Below are positions 26,518 to 36,711 of a stretch of 64,000 nt of DNA, piece by piece. The position numbers and the translations under genes are program-made. This DNA comes from Thermoactinomyces sp. DSM 45892. Lineage in GTDB: Bacteria > Bacillota > Bacilli > Thermoactinomycetales > Thermoactinomycetaceae. The notes beneath the pieces are model-generated. The model saw nothing but the letters and a program-made list of their open reading frames with translations. It did no database searches and was not told the DNA's origin. Location of the stretch: NCBI RefSeq assembly GCF_900107305.1, contig NZ_FNPL01000016.1:1-64000 (forward strand). The letters are read 5' to 3'. How positions within the stretch are numbered: position 1 is the first letter of the stretch; the number at the start of each line of letters is the position of its first letter.

Positions 26518-27336
26518 TTAGTACAACCGTTTTTTCTTATTAACCCTTTTTCGATCTTGAAACCCTTCGGGATTCACTTTTTCCCGAGTAGCACTAGGCT
26601 CTTGAAATTCCTTGCTTTGACGACGATCTGGAGTGACCGGAGCCATCTTCACTGTCTCCATCGCTTCTACCACCGGAGCCTGCATAGAGGAATCCGTTTC
26701 CTCAGTAGAATCTACTCCTAGTAGGTTTTGTTTATACAATCGTCTCGTAATCGCTTTAGAATGAGTAGAAGACGATACATCTTGATCCTGTTCTAGCTCT
26801 GACTCAGGTTTCACAACAGAATGGGAGGCAGTAGGTTCCTTCCTTGCAAAACGACGGCGGGCAAATGGTTGAGTGTGTGTTAAAAACTCATCTTCATGAT
26901 GATCATTCTGTTCATTTTCTTTCTTGTCATCTTCCAGAAGAGTGCTCTGCGCATGTTGCTCTCTTCGACTTCTCCATGACGATGGTTGACCAAATTCTGC
27001 TTTTTCTACTTCTTTTTTCCTTACTAGTTTATGTTCAATTAATGAGGATGCTACATGCTCTTTATTTACAAATTCTTCCTGATCCTCATCCACTTGGTCT
27101 GTCTCTGATAAGTACTGTGCTTGTTGGCGTTTTCGTTCACGTCTACGAGTGCTCCGACGCACTTTTTCTACTGATATACTGGAAGTTTCGTATTGCTCAT
27201 CTTCTGGAAAGAATTGATTCAGCTCTTCCAATTCCTTGGCACGCTTTTTCCCGATGATGATACTAATTCCAGCAATCATAATAATGATGATTACGCCAAG
27301 ACCAATCCAAAGCATTGGTCCGCTAAAAAAAGACAT
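26518..27336 (-). CDS. Single-pass membrane protein with long charged tail, unknown
   Basis: Start set at ATG 27336 (M-S-F-F), seven bases after GGAGG. About 272 residues: one N-terminal membrane helix (about 6-28) followed by a long, probably disordered cytoplasmic region full of Arg, Glu, Gln, Lys and Ser, with a basic stretch (STRRRERKRQQ) and a basic C terminus (DRKRVNKKKRLY). No catalytic motif. It lies 20 bases downstream of the enoyl-CoA hydratase gene, likely in the same transcript. Function unknown. Confidence 0.65.
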   Translation of the reverse strand: MSFFSGPMLWIGLGVIIIIMIAGISIIIGKKRAKELEELNQFFPEDEQYETSSISVEKVRRSTRRRERKRQQAQYLSETDQVDEDQEEFVNKEHVASSLIEHKLVRKKEVEKAEFGQPSSWRSRREQHAQSTLLEDDKKENEQNDHHEDEFLTHTQPFARRRFARKEPTASHSVVKPESELEQDQDVSSSTHSKAITRRLYKQNLLGVDSTEETDSSMQAPVVEAMETVKMAPVTPDRRQSKEFQEPSATREKVNPEGFQDRKRVNKKKRLY

Positions 27337-27356
27337 AACGAAACCTCCATTGATCA

Positions 27357-28148
27357 TTAATTTCCTTTAAAATGAGGACGACGTTTTTCGATAAACGCAT
27401 CCATCCCTTCCATCCGGTCCTGGGAGTGGAAAGTGAGTCCGAAATAGGAGGCCTCCATACGCAAACCACTCTTGAGGTCTACATCCACACCATTATGAAT
27501 GGCTTTCTTTATAAAATGAAGTGCTAGTGGAGCCTGTTTTGATAGCTGGTCAGCTAGACTTTTCGCTTCATCCATTAGTTGGTCAGCAGGCACCACTTTC
27601 TGTACAAGTCCGAGTTGATAAGCTTCTTGCGCAGAAATACGGTCTCCTGTCATGCAGAGATACTTCGCATGATTCCGCCCAATCGCGCGAGCAAGGCGTT
27701 GTGTACCTCCATAACCGGGAATTACACCTAGATTAATCTCAGGTTGGCCAAATGAAGCTTGATCTGATGCTAGTATCATATCTCCACACATAGCAAGTTC
27801 GCAACCTCCACCTAGAGCAAAACCATTAATTGCCATAATAACCGGCTTGGTTAGGTCCTCTATTTTTTGGAAAATAGCTTGCCCCCGTAATGCTTTCTGC
27901 TCTGCTTCAATCGATGTTTCGATCTGACGCAGCTCTGTAATATCCGCACCTGCTACAAATGCCTTCCCACCCGCACCAGTTATAATAACCGCGCGAACGG
28001 ACTCTTCTTCCTGAATCCAAGTGATAACCTGATCCAATTCCTCTAACAACTCTACGTTAAGTGCATTTAATACTTTCGGACGATTTAAGGTGACCATTAC
28101 CGTTCCATCTGATTGCTCTACCAATAAATGTTTATATGTCTCCACCAT
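27357..28148 (-). CDS. Enoyl-CoA hydratase/isomerase family protein
   Basis: About 263 residues from ATG 28148 (M-V-E-T), the most plausible start. Crotonase fold: oxyanion-hole segment AGGKAFVAGADITEL and GGGCELAMCGDMILAS, with both catalytic-type Glu residues (GGCELA and QPEINLGVIPGYGG) present, as in true hydratases. Converts trans-2-enoyl-CoA to 3-hydroxyacyl-CoA in fatty-acid or short-chain acyl-CoA metabolism; the exact substrate is not readable. No other beta-oxidation gene is nearby. Confidence 0.88.
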   Translation of the reverse strand: MVETYKHLLVEQSDGTVMVTLNRPKVLNALNVELLEELDQVITWIQEEESVRAVIITGAGGKAFVAGADITELRQIETSIEAEQKALRGQAIFQKIEDLTKPVIMAINGFALGGGCELAMCGDMILASDQASFGQPEINLGVIPGYGGTQRLARAIGRNHAKYLCMTGDRISAQEAYQLGLVQKVVPADQLMDEAKSLADQLSKQAPLALHFIKKAIHNGVDVDLKSGLRMEASYFGLTFHSQDRMEGMDAFIEKRRPHFKGN

Positions 28149-28368
28149 ATAAATCCACCCTTCTCCATCTTTCCCTATCATGCTTCATTCATCGCTTTCA
28201 AACAAGGGGTCTTTCCATTAGTTCAAGAAAGAGAAATATTCTCCTCCTTGATTATACAAAACGAACGTTTCATTCATAAAAATATAAAAATTGGAAAATG
28301 TTTTCATCTATCTAGGCCACCTGCTACAAGCCTCCTATATTGTAACATTTAGCTGGGGGAAATGAAAT

Positions 28369-28400
28369 CAAAGCGACCCAATTGTAAACTGGCCGCTTCG
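28369..28400 (-). terminator. Probable terminator after prfB
   Basis: Minus-strand AAGCGGCC and GG(gt)CGCTT can pair over a 14-base loop, followed by TTTGATTT. It is weaker than the other terminators listed. Confidence 0.4.
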
Positions 28401-28412
28401 ATCAAGTTAACA

Positions 28413-29514
28413 TTATTTCATTTTGCTACGAAGATATCCTTCGATAAAAGAGGTGATGTCTCCGTCCATAACCGCTTGAACATTCCCCATCTCCACCGAG
28501 GTGCGGTGATCTTTTACCATACTATAGGGGTGGAATACATACGAACGAATTTGGCTTCCCCATCCAATCTCTGCTTGCTCCCCTTTTATGGCATTCATCT
28601 CTTTTTGTTGCTCTTCTAGCTGTCTTTCATATAAACGTGCTTTCAGGATCTTCATCGCTCGTTCACGGTTCTTAATTTGCGAGCGCTCCGATTGACAAGT
28701 TACCACCACATTGGTAGGAACATGAGTGATCCGAACAGCAGAGTCCGTTGTATTTACATGCTGACCCCCTGCTCCGCTAGATCGATAGGTGTCGATCTTG
28801 AGATCTTCTGTACGAATCTCGATTTCAATATCATTATCTACCTCAGGCATAACGTTACAAGAAGCAAAAGATGTATGACGACGTCCAGAAGAGTCGAATG
28901 GACTAATCCGCACTAAGCGATGGACCCCTTTTTCTGCTTTTAGATAGCCGTATGCGTTTACCCCTTTGATGAGTAAGGTAACACTTTTCACCCCAGCCTC
29001 ATCTCCAGGCAAATAATCGAGGGTTTCCACTTTATATCCATTTCGTTCGGACCATCGGGTGTACATGCGCAACAACATCTCAGCCCAATCCTGAGACTCT
29101 GTCCCACCCGCTCCCGGATGAAGTTCTAAGATGGCCGAATTTCGATCATATGGCTCACTCAGCATCATGTGAAGTTCAAAGGCATCAACATCTTTGACAA
29201 GTTGCCGAATGGCCTTCTTCTGTTCTTCTAACAAATCTTCATCTTGTTCTTCTACAATTAATTCTAACATCATGTTTTGCTCTTCAAGCGCTTCATCAAG
29301 GGATGTGATTTGCTCCACTTGTTCCTTCAGTGATTTCATCTCATCGATTACTTTTTGTGCAGCCTGCTGGTCATTCCAAAAAGCCGCGTCTGTCATTTGG
29401 GTTTCTAGTTCTTGTAGCCGTTCTTTTTTTTGATCTAGGTCAAAGAGACCCCCGAATGTCCGCCAGTCGTTTGGCTGTATTCTGGAGCTCGTGTCTGATT
29501 TCTGATAAATCCAA
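28413..29514 (-). CDS. prfB: Peptide chain release factor 2, with programmed +1 frameshift
   Basis: RF2 terminates translation at UGA and UAA. The gene is read in two frames: a 24-codon first part from TTG 29514 (GAGGTGA upstream; [10 protein letters not shown]...D-I-R-G-S-L), then an in-frame UGA, then +1 into the main frame (D-L-D-Q-K-K...). The total is 366 residues, the same as typical RF2. Main-frame motifs: SPF tripeptide (ISPFDSSG) for UGA/UAA recognition and GGQ (SGAGGQHVN) for peptide release. Upstream of secA, as in relatives. Confidence 0.95.
29439..29455 (-). promoter_or_regulatory. Programmed frameshift site of prfB
   Basis: The minus strand reads CGG GGG TCT CTT TGA C: an internal Shine-Dalgarno-like GGGGG three bases before CTT, the slippery CTT codon, and a UGA followed by C. 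Low RF2 lets the ribosome slip +1 on CTT and make full RF2, an autoregulatory loop. Confidence 0.93.
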
Positions 29515-29716
29515 AGCTCTCACCTCTTATGGTTGGTTCGTTTAGTTTGTTACAAGGGGATACACTGCTCCTAATCCATTCTGTACTGGTTTCAAGTAGT
29601 AGCTTTCTTTGCAACATGTATGTCCATTATAACGTATACGAGCAAGAAAACACATGATGCCAGTAGGATGGAGAAAAGGTAGCGCAGTGGCTACCTTCCC
29701 CTTTGTTCACTATAAG

Positions 29717-32257
29717 TTACTGTGTCTTTTTCATACAGCACTGTTTATACTTCTTACCGCTACCACATGGGCAAAGGTCATTACGTCCTGTTTTTTCCAT
29801 ATTGCGGACAGGGCGTTTCTTTTTGGGTTGCTCAGAGCGCTGGGTGTCGTCGCCAGAGACTGCTTGCGCATTTACCACAATTTCGTTTGGCTCTACTTCA
29901 ATGGCTTCATCTTCTTCGATGACGGTTTTCATCAAATACTTCGCCACTTCTTCTTGGATCTCAGCCGTGAGAGCCTCAAACATAGCAAAGCCTTCCATTT
30001 GATAGCTACGAAGCGGGTTATCTTGACCGTAGGCGCGAAGGTGAATCCCTTGACGCAATTGTTCCATCGCATCAATATGATCCATCCATTTGCGGTCTAC
30101 TGTACGTAAGATAACCACCTTTGCAAACTCTTGGAAACGATCATGGCCGATTTCTTCCACACGTTGCTTATAGAACTTCTCAACCTCTTCAGAGAGAATG
30201 TCGATCATTTCTTCTGCCGTTTTATGTTCAAGATCGTCATCATCTAGCGTGTCATCTGGAAGCAAGTTACTATGCGCATAATCAACGATAGCATCTAGAT
30301 CCCATTCTTCCTCATCACTATCAGCTGTATGAATACTCACAACTCGCTCAATATCAGCCTTAATCATGTTAAATACAACATCGTGTAGATCGGTAGAAGT
30401 TAATATCTCTTTCCGCTGTGCGTAGATAATCCCCCGTTGTTGGTTCATCACATCATCGTATTGAAGAACCCAACGACGTGTATCAAAGTTATTTCCTTCC
30501 ACCTTTTTCTGTGCATTCTCTACAGCACGGGTAAACATACCACCTTCAATCGGCTGGTCTTCATCCATGCCCAGACGATTCATCAAGCCTTCGATTCGCT
30601 CCGAACCGAAACGGCGCATTAAGTCATCAGAGAAAGAGAGGAAAAATTGAGAGGTACCCGGATCCCCTTGTCGTCCCGAACGACCACGGAGCTGGTTATC
30701 AATTCTACGGCTCTCATGACGTTCTGTCCCGATAATATGGAGTCCACCTAATTCAGCCACACCTTCGCCCAGCTTGATATCGGTACCACGGCCCGCCATA
30801 TTGGTCGCAATCGTAACAGCACCCATCTGACCTGCCTGTGCTACAATCTCAGCCTCTTGAGCATGGTTTTTCGCGTTGAGGACTTGATGAGCGATACCAC
30901 GTTTTTTTAGTAAACGGGAAAGCTTCTCTGAGTTTTCAATCGATACCGTTCCCACTAATACAGGTCGTCCTGTTTGGTGACTGAGTGCGATTTCCTCTAC
31001 AACAGCACGGAATTTTGCCTCTTCTGTCTTATAGAGTACATCATTTTTATCTTCACGGATCATCGGACGGTTGGTAGGAATTTGGATAACGTCCATGTTA
31101 TAAATCTTACGGAACTCCTCTTCCTCCGTCTTCGCCGTACCCGTCATGCCACCCAACTTTTCGTACATCCGGAAATAGTTTTGCAGAGTAATCGTTGCTA
31201 AGGTCATGCTCTCTCTCTGTACTTCAAGACCCTCTTTCGCCTCGATCGCTTGATGTAAGCCATCACTATAACGACGACCCTGCATCAAACGTCCTGTGAA
31301 TTCGTCAACGATCACCACTTCGCCCTCTTCGGTAACGACATAATCTTGGTCACGTTTCATAATCACATGGGCTTTTAACGCCTGTTGCACATGGTGATTT
31401 AGGGTAATATGCTTCATGTCAAATAAATTATCAACACCTAAGAAAGACTCTACCTTCTTAACCCCATCATCCGTTAATGCCACTTGCTTCGTCTTAATAT
31501 CGATCGAATAATCTTCTTCATCACGAAGGCGTTTGATAATCTGGTCCGCAGTATAGTACAGATCAGTCGCTTTCGCCGCTTGCCCACTAATAATGAGTGG
31601 AGTACGCGCTTCGTCAACTAAAATACTGTCAACCTCATCGACAATGGCGAAATTTAGTTCGCGTTGCGATAAACTATCCACATCCGTAACCATGTTATCA
31701 CGCAGGTAGTCAAAACCAAATTCATTATTCGTACCAAATGTGATATCAGCGGCATACGCTTCCCGCTTCTCTTCCGGAGACATAAATGGCAAATTGAGCC
31801 CAACTGTTAACCCTAGGAACTCAAACACTTGCCCCATCCACTCTTTGTCACGCTGGGCCAAGTAATCGTTCACAGTAATGATATGAACGCCTTTGCCTGA
31901 AATCGCATTGAGGTACGCAGGTAGAGTAGACACTAAGGTTTTCCCTTCCCCCGTCTTCATCTCCGCGATATCGCCGTTGTGAATTACCATCCCACCGATT
32001 AATTGCACCTCAAAGTGACGCATGCCCAGCACACGTTTCCCCGCTTCACGCATCACAGCAAACGCTTCTATCAAAAGGTCATCTAGCGTTTCCCCGTCCT
32101 GATAACGTTTTTGGAATTCTCCCGTCTTTGCTTGTAATGCTTCATCACTTAACGCAATCATTTGTTCTTCCAAGGCATCAACCTGCTTAGCAAGCTGAAA
32201 ATACTTTTTCAATTGTCGTTCCGTCGGATCTAAAAACTTCTTTAGCGCTTTAATCAT
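29717..32257 (-). CDS. secA: Preprotein translocase ATPase SecA
   Basis: Motor of Sec export. Start at ATG 32257 (M-I-K-A-L-K-K-F), nine bases after GGAGGG. 846 residues: Walker A region [16 protein letters not shown]-type [17 protein letters not shown], preprotein cross-linking domain, second nucleotide fold ([24 protein letters not shown]), helical scaffold, and the C-terminal zinc motif [13 protein letters not shown] that binds SecB or ribosomes. Between prfB and hpf as in Bacillus, though two sugar genes are inserted before hpf. Confidence 0.97.
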   Translation of the reverse strand: MIKALKKFLDPTERQLKKYFQLAKQVDALEEQMIALSDEALQAKTGEFQKRYQDGETLDDLLIEAFAVMREAGKRVLGMRHFEVQLIGGMVIHNGDIAEMKTGEGKTLVSTLPAYLNAISGKGVHIITVNDYLAQRDKEWMGQVFEFLGLTVGLNLPFMSPEEKREAYAADITFGTNNEFGFDYLRDNMVTDVDSLSQRELNFAIVDEVDSILVDEARTPLIISGQAAKATDLYYTADQIIKRLRDEEDYSIDIKTKQVALTDDGVKKVESFLGVDNLFDMKHITLNHHVQQALKAHVIMKRDQDYVVTEEGEVVIVDEFTGRLMQGRRYSDGLHQAIEAKEGLEVQRESMTLATITLQNYFRMYEKLGGMTGTAKTEEEEFRKIYNMDVIQIPTNRPMIREDKNDVLYKTEEAKFRAVVEEIALSHQTGRPVLVGTVSIENSEKLSRLLKKRGIAHQVLNAKNHAQEAEIVAQAGQMGAVTIATNMAGRGTDIKLGEGVAELGGLHIIGTERHESRRIDNQLRGRSGRQGDPGTSQFFLSFSDDLMRRFGSERIEGLMNRLGMDEDQPIEGGMFTRAVENAQKKVEGNNFDTRRWVLQYDDVMNQQRGIIYAQRKEILTSTDLHDVVFNMIKADIERVVSIHTADSDEEEWDLDAIVDYAHSNLLPDDTLDDDDLEHKTAEEMIDILSEEVEKFYKQRVEEIGHDRFQEFAKVVILRTVDRKWMDHIDAMEQLRQGIHLRAYGQDNPLRSYQMEGFAMFEALTAEIQEEVAKYLMKTVIEEDEAIEVEPNEIVVNAQAVSGDDTQRSEQPKKKRPVRNMEKTGRNDLCPCGSGKKYKQCCMKKTQ

Positions 32258-32468
32258 GTAAACACCCTCCAAGAGGTAGTCTCATACCGTTTTCAACATA
32301 CTATTTTTATTCTATCAAATAATATACCGTTTTTCACTTTAATCCTTTAACAAAACAGAAACAGAAGAAAACCATCCAGTCGATTCGATAGAGAGAACAG
32401 ATGATAAATATGCCAAACTCCCCTTTCTCTCTATGAATCTCCCACCATGGCCTATACACAGGCAACTA

Positions 32469-33695
32469 CTACTTCTCTTTCGATACCAATTTTTTCAAAC
32501 GCAAGTAAAACGCATGTGCAAGCTTCTTACGATCTCCTTCGCGGTCGATATAATGGAGGCCGTTTAGGGCAATCTGTTCTTTTTGCTCCTCCGAATACTG
32601 GCGCACTTGACCAATCGCATCCGCTAACCCTTTCGGATTCTCCGCACCAGCAAAAATCCCTACTTCATTCTTCTCCACAATCTCGCGAACTTCCCCATCT
32701 ACCGTCGATACAATGGGTTTCCCTAAGAAAGTATAGTCAAATAATTTATTCGGGCGCGCACCGCGAAACACTTCGTTATCAGCCAAGGAAATAATTCCAC
32801 AATCAGCCGCATACGTGTAATCAAAGATCTCTGACTTCGCAACCGGGTCCAGTAGATGAACATTGGTTAATCCTAATTCCTCATGAAGGCGGACCAACTT
32901 CTCTTTTTCAGGCCCATCCCCGATCAGTACAATCGACGTCCCTGGTTCTAGGTATTGTCCTGCGCGCACTACATACTCTAGAGCGTTTGCTGGCCCATGT
33001 GCCCCCGTATAAACCGCTAAAAATTCATCTTCTGGGATTCCCATCCGCTTACGAAACTCATCTCTTGTCTCCGGCGTAGGCTCCCACGAACCCAGTACAA
33101 CCCCGTTAGGAATCAGTTCAATCTTGCTTGGATCAATTCCCCGTTCTGTGATAAAAGTACGTTGATGATCGGTAAGAACAATAATCTGATCCGCATTTCG
33201 ATACAGATGATTTTCCATCCAAGTCAGGATTCGAATAATATGTTTATTTGTAAGCCCACCCATCTTGATCAGAGAATCTGGCCACAGATCACGGACCTCA
33301 AACACAAACGGAACACGCTTGATTGCCGCTAACATCCAGCCCGAAAAGGCTAAAAAGAGATGCGGAGAGGAAGCGATCAGCACATCTGGACGCTTCTTAA
33401 ACAAACCCTGCAAGAAAAAAACGACCGCAAAGCTTGCCATGTTAATCATTCTGCGGAAATCGTTTACCTTATGCGGAAACGACCACAACCAGTTTAAGCG
33501 CAAGCCTTTTACAGGAGGAATCGCTTGCTTCTCTTCTTCTGTTAACCAGCTACGGCGCGGGTGGACGAAGCGAGACATCCACAGATCCACCTCTGCTCCC
33601 TCCTCTTCGGCCCACTCTTTCGCTAGCTCATAGTGCCTTGTAATCCCCGCAATATTAGGGGGAACAGCATAGTGATTAGCCAACCAAATCTTCAT
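32469..33695 (-). CDS. Glycosyltransferase family 4 (WbuB-like)
   Basis: 408 residues, GT-B fold. N-terminal segment (ANHYAVPPNIAGITRHYELAKEW) and the C-terminal donor-binding motif with two Glu-like positions (EVFRGARPNKLFDYTFLGKPIV) resemble WbuB-type enzymes that transfer N-acetyl-sugar residues in O-antigen or capsule synthesis. Adjacent to the UDP-GlcNAc 2-epimerase gene, which suggests an N-acetylmannosamine- or uronic-derived donor. AGGAAGTG precedes ATG 33695. Confidence 0.85.
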   Translation of the reverse strand: MKIWLANHYAVPPNIAGITRHYELAKEWAEEEGAEVDLWMSRFVHPRRSWLTEEEKQAIPPVKGLRLNWLWSFPHKVNDFRRMINMASFAVVFFLQGLFKKRPDVLIASSPHLFLAFSGWMLAAIKRVPFVFEVRDLWPDSLIKMGGLTNKHIIRILTWMENHLYRNADQIIVLTDHQRTFITERGIDPSKIELIPNGVVLGSWEPTPETRDEFRKRMGIPEDEFLAVYTGAHGPANALEYVVRAGQYLEPGTSIVLIGDGPEKEKLVRLHEELGLTNVHLLDPVAKSEIFDYTYAADCGIISLADNEVFRGARPNKLFDYTFLGKPIVSTVDGEVREIVEKNEVGIFAGAENPKGLADAIGQVRQYSEEQKEQIALNGLHYIDREGDRKKLAHAFYLRLKKLVSKEK

Positions 33696-33736
33696 TGCTC
33701 TTCACACTTCCTTGTAATAACGAATCATTCTTCTCA

Positions 33737-34801
33737 TCACAGTTCTTTTTCTAATATGTCCACGATTTGTGTAGCGGTTGTCCCATCTCCAAACGCGGCA
33801 GGCACCTGAGAGAAATCTACTGTAAATCGCTCCACCATCTCTAAAATCTGTGCAGAATCCGCTCCAACTAATACATTGGTCCCGAGTTCTACCGTTTCCG
33901 TCCATTCGGTTTCATCACGCATTGTAATGCAAGGAACTTGAGCAAAAAATGCTTCCTTCTGCACGCCACCCGAGTCGGTTAGAATCTTACTTGCATGAAC
34001 CTCTAACTGCAACATATCCAAGTAACCCACAGGCGAAATGACCTTCACGTTCGAATTAGTAATCTGTAAGCCGAATTGCTCTAACTTCCCAACGGTACGC
34101 GGATGTAGAGGGAGAATAGCAGTCATCGAAAGCTCATTTAGTGCCGATACAATCGCACTCAAACGAGCTGGATCATCCGTATTTTCTGCACGATGCAAGG
34201 TAACCAAAAGATACGCTTTCGGCATAATCTTTAATTCATCTAGTATGCGGGATTGTTCATCTGCTAAGGTACGATTAAAATTCACCACATCTAGCATCAC
34301 ATCCCCGACAAGTGACACTCCTGCCGTTACTCCTTCCGAGGATAAATGCCTCACAGCCGTCTCCGTCGGACAAAATAGCCAGCGGGAGACGTGATCCGTT
34401 AATACACGGTTTACTTCTTCCGGCATGCGACGGTTAAAACTCCTAAGTCCAGCCTCCACATGTGCGACTGGGATATGTAGCTTTGCCGCAGCAAGAGCCC
34501 CCGCCAGAGTGGAATTCGTATCCCCGTATACGAGAAGTGCGTCAGGCTTCTCTTTCATCAACACTTCTTCTACTTTTGTTAACATCTCTCCTGTTTGAGC
34601 ACCGTGCGATTTAGAACCGACATGTAAATGATATTCAGGATGAGGAATTTGCAGTTCTTCGAAGAAAATATCCGACATCGATTGATCATAATGTTGTCCA
34701 GTGTGCACCAGAACTTCTTGTCCACGGGAGCGGATTGCTCGTGATACAGGAGCTGCTTTTACAAATTGCGGACGAGCCCCTACCACTGTTACTACCTTCA
34801 T
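33737..34801 (-). CDS. mnaA: UDP-N-acetylglucosamine 2-epimerase (non-hydrolysing)
   Basis: Interconverts UDP-GlcNAc and UDP-ManNAc for teichoic acid linkage units or other wall polymers. About 354 residues; N-terminal VVGARPQFVKAAP, HVEAGLRSFNRRMPEE and the C-terminal TDSGGVQKEAF region are diagnostic, with catalytic acidic and His residues in these blocks. Three successive ATGs follow GGAGG; the third (34801) has the best spacing. Probably co-transcribed with the glycosyltransferase downstream. Confidence 0.93.
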   Translation of the reverse strand: MKVVTVVGARPQFVKAAPVSRAIRSRGQEVLVHTGQHYDQSMSDIFFEELQIPHPEYHLHVGSKSHGAQTGEMLTKVEEVLMKEKPDALLVYGDTNSTLAGALAAAKLHIPVAHVEAGLRSFNRRMPEEVNRVLTDHVSRWLFCPTETAVRHLSSEGVTAGVSLVGDVMLDVVNFNRTLADEQSRILDELKIMPKAYLLVTLHRAENTDDPARLSAIVSALNELSMTAILPLHPRTVGKLEQFGLQITNSNVKVISPVGYLDMLQLEVHASKILTDSGGVQKEAFFAQVPCITMRDETEWTETVELGTNVLVGADSAQILEMVERFTVDFSQVPAAFGDGTTATQIVDILEKEL

Positions 34802-34893
34802 CATCATTCCTCCAACGACCTAGAGCATAGTATATGATGCCTATCTTAACACAGAACTGGTTCCACTCTAAACCATCCAGACTCATCTGACAT

Positions 34894-34944
34894 AAAACAG
34901 ACTAAAGGCGAGTGAGTGTATCCCTCTCGCCTTTAGTCTGTTTT
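34894..34944 (-). terminator. Strong terminator after hpf
   Basis: A perfect 19-base inverted repeat (AAAACAGACTAAAGGCGAG and its complement) with a 13-base loop. Symmetric, so it could act on both strands. Confidence 0.75.
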
Positions 34945-34983
34945 CGCTTCATTCTTTATATCATCCATTCATGATCCAGCACC

Positions 34984-35571
34984 TTACTCTGGAGCAATGA
35001 GTCCATACTTACCATCTTTTCTGCGATAAACCACATTTACCTCATCTGTCTCAGCATTTTCAAAGACAAAGAAGTTGTGACTTAGCATGTCCATTTGTAA
35101 CACGGCTTCATCCATACCCATTGGTTTGAATTGAAAACGCTTCGTGCGAACAATCTCAACATCTGCGAGCGAACTAGAATCCCACTCTTCTTCCACTGCA
35201 GTTGCTGCTACACTTGAGTAGGCTGCTAAAGCTTCTTCCATATATTGCGAACGGAGACTACCTTCCTGACGGGCTTTGCGATGAATTCGGGTCTTGTACT
35301 TACGAACTTGACGTTCTAGCTTCTCTACCACAAGATCAATGGATGCATACATATCCTCACCTTGATCTTCGGCTCGAAGAAGTAATCCTGGAAACGGAAT
35401 CGTTACTTCCACCTTGTGTTGATCTTTATTGCCTTGTACAGTTAACGATACATGCGCCTCAGAAGTATCATTACTTATGAGGTAACGCTCCAGTTTTGCT
35501 AAACGCTTTTCGACGTACTCTCTTAGTGCATCTGTCACCACAACATTATTGCCACGGACGATATAATCCAT
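34984..35571 (-). CDS. hpf: Ribosome hibernation promoting factor, long form
   Basis: 195 residues: N-terminal S30AE domain (about 1-100; DYIVRGNNVVVTDALREYVEKRL) binding the 30S decoding region, a linker, and a C-terminal dimerisation domain (about 138-195; KPMGMDEAVLQMDMLSHNFFVF, ending DGKYGLIAPE). The long form makes 100S ribosome dimers in stationary phase. Strong AAGGAGG site. A sigma-B-like promoter candidate lies about 100 bases upstream, in keeping with stress control of B. subtilis yvyD. Confidence 0.95.
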   Translation of the reverse strand: MDYIVRGNNVVVTDALREYVEKRLAKLERYLISNDTSEAHVSLTVQGNKDQHKVEVTIPFPGLLLRAEDQGEDMYASIDLVVEKLERQVRKYKTRIHRKARQEGSLRSQYMEEALAAYSSVAATAVEEEWDSSSLADVEIVRTKRFQFKPMGMDEAVLQMDMLSHNFFVFENAETDEVNVVYRRKDGKYGLIAPE

Positions 35572-35660
35572 AAATTGAATCCTCCTTCCGCTTTATACTA
35601 TCTATTACCCTTTTACTGAAAAAATTCCTCCTAAATCTTTACGAAAAAAGGAAGTTAAAT

Positions 35661-35684
35661 TATCCCAATCGCACTTGAAAAAAC
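35661..35684 (-). promoter_or_regulatory. Candidate sigma-B-type promoter of hpf
   Basis: On the minus strand GTTTTT, 12 bases, GGGATA resembles the GTTTAA / GGGTAT pair of general-stress promoters. The match is partial; it is suggested mainly because yvyD/hpf is a known sigma-B target in B. subtilis. Confidence 0.3.
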
Positions 35685-35795
35685 GAATGTATGATAACCA
35701 ACGAAATTCCCGACTTGAAGAAGTGGAACGATTGATCATTCAGAAGCTTTTTTCCATGTAAGTATCATTTGCTACGCCTTCTTAGATAGTAGAAA

Positions 35796-35823
35796 ACTCC
35801 CTAGCCAAATAGGCATAGGGAGT
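35796..35823 (-). terminator. Terminator after the cold-shock gene
   Basis: Minus-strand ACTCCCTA(t)GCC and GGC(.)TAGGGAGT form a stem, followed by TTTTCT. A smaller hairpin (GACTTCTTCAAGTC) precedes it near 35841-35854. Confidence 0.65.
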
Positions 35824-35868
35824 GGACTAGCTTAGTATTAGACTTGAAGAAGTCCTCGAAAAAGCCAA

Positions 35869-36066
35869 TTAAGCTCTTACTACGTTTGCCGCTTGTGGAC
35901 CACGTGGGCCATCAACGATTTCGAATTCTACTGTTTGACCTTCTTCAAGGGTTTTGAATCCGTCGGTTTGAATTGCGGTGAAATGTACGAATACGTCGTC
36001 TCCGCCTTCGCGCTCGATGAAGCCGTAGCCTTTATCAGCGTTAAACCATTTTACTTTGCCTTGCAT
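35869..36066 (-). CDS. Cold shock protein (CspA/CspB type)
   Basis: 65-residue OB-fold RNA/DNA chaperone with RNP1 KGYGFIER and RNP2 DVFVHFTAI, and the normal [13 protein letters not shown] start. It keeps mRNA unstructured at low temperature and in normal growth. Site AAGGAAGTG precedes ATG 36066. Promoter at 36125-36154 gives a short leader of about 50 bases rather than the long thermosensor leader of E. coli cspA. Confidence 0.96.
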   Translation of the reverse strand: MQGKVKWFNADKGYGFIEREGGDDVFVHFTAIQTDGFKTLEEGQTVEFEIVDGPRGPQAANVVRA

Positions 36067-36124
36067 GGAAACACTTCCTTCTTGGTTAAAAAATATTGCA
36101 GAAGAGTTACATCTTTGCGATTAA

Positions 36125-36154
36125 ACTATATCACCAGAACTTTCATCATGTCAA
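36125..36154 (-). promoter_or_regulatory. SigA-type promoter of the cold-shock gene
   Basis: On the minus strand TTGACA (36154-36149), an 18-base spacer and TATAGT (36130-36125). The -35 matches consensus exactly. The rest of 36155-36342 shows no gene. Confidence 0.65.
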
Positions 36155-36342
36155 GTTAACATGAGTATATACTCACTACCATAATTTGTCCAAAGTCTGC
36201 GATAGCTTTCGTTATCCACATGGACACAGAAGAGCCGAACCGATATGTAAGTCCAATCCACGATAAATTTTCTATAAACTACTGTCAAAGCCTGTCATTC
36301 GGGATAACCTGATACGAAGGATGAGTCCAAGCTGTAAAAAAT

Positions 36343-36369
36343 AAGACACCTCCGCGAGAGAAGTGTCCT
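36343..36369 (-). terminator. Terminator after hup
   Basis: Minus-strand AGGACAC / GTGTCTT stem followed by ATTTTTTAC. Confidence 0.7.
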
Positions 36370-36379
36370 ATGGATCAAA

Positions 36380-36655
36380 CTATACATTTACTGCATCTTT
36401 TAACTGTTTACCAGGTTTAAAAGCAGGAACTTTGCTCGCTTCAATCTGAATTTCTTCGCCTGTCTGTGGATTGCGCCCCATACGAGCGGCACGTTCTTTT
36501 ACCTCAAAGTTTCCGAAGCCTACTAACGTTACTTTATCTCCACTTACAAGGGCCTCCGCAATCGCTTGTAGCACAGAATCCACCACAGTACTTGCTTCCT
36601 TTTTTGATTTTCCAGTAGATTCTGCTACACGTTCCACTAATTCTGATTTATTCAT
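36380..36655 (-). CDS. hup: DNA-binding protein HU
   Basis: About 91 residues from ATG 36655 (M-N-K-S-E-L), eight bases after GAGGAGAG; a longer frame to 36673 starts within that site. Histone-like nucleoid protein: helical dimerisation half, then the beta arm with the conserved [24 protein letters not shown] signature, and a [10 protein letters not shown] tail. It follows comFC by 56 bases without a visible terminator, so some readthrough from the com genes is possible. Confidence 0.96.
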   Translation of the reverse strand: MNKSELVERVAESTGKSKKEASTVVDSVLQAIAEALVSGDKVTLVGFGNFEVKERAARMGRNPQTGEEIQIEASKVPAFKPGKQLKDAVNV

Positions 36656-36711
36656 ACATGACACTCTCCTCATTTTTTCTTATTCATCTGTCTTTCCAAA
36701 ACTCACTCGCT

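Noticed and set aside
29435-29617. 60-residue minus-strand frame upstream of prfB
   Set aside because: It is the wrong frame across the prfB first exon-like segment; the correct first frame is the 24-codon stretch from TTG 29514.
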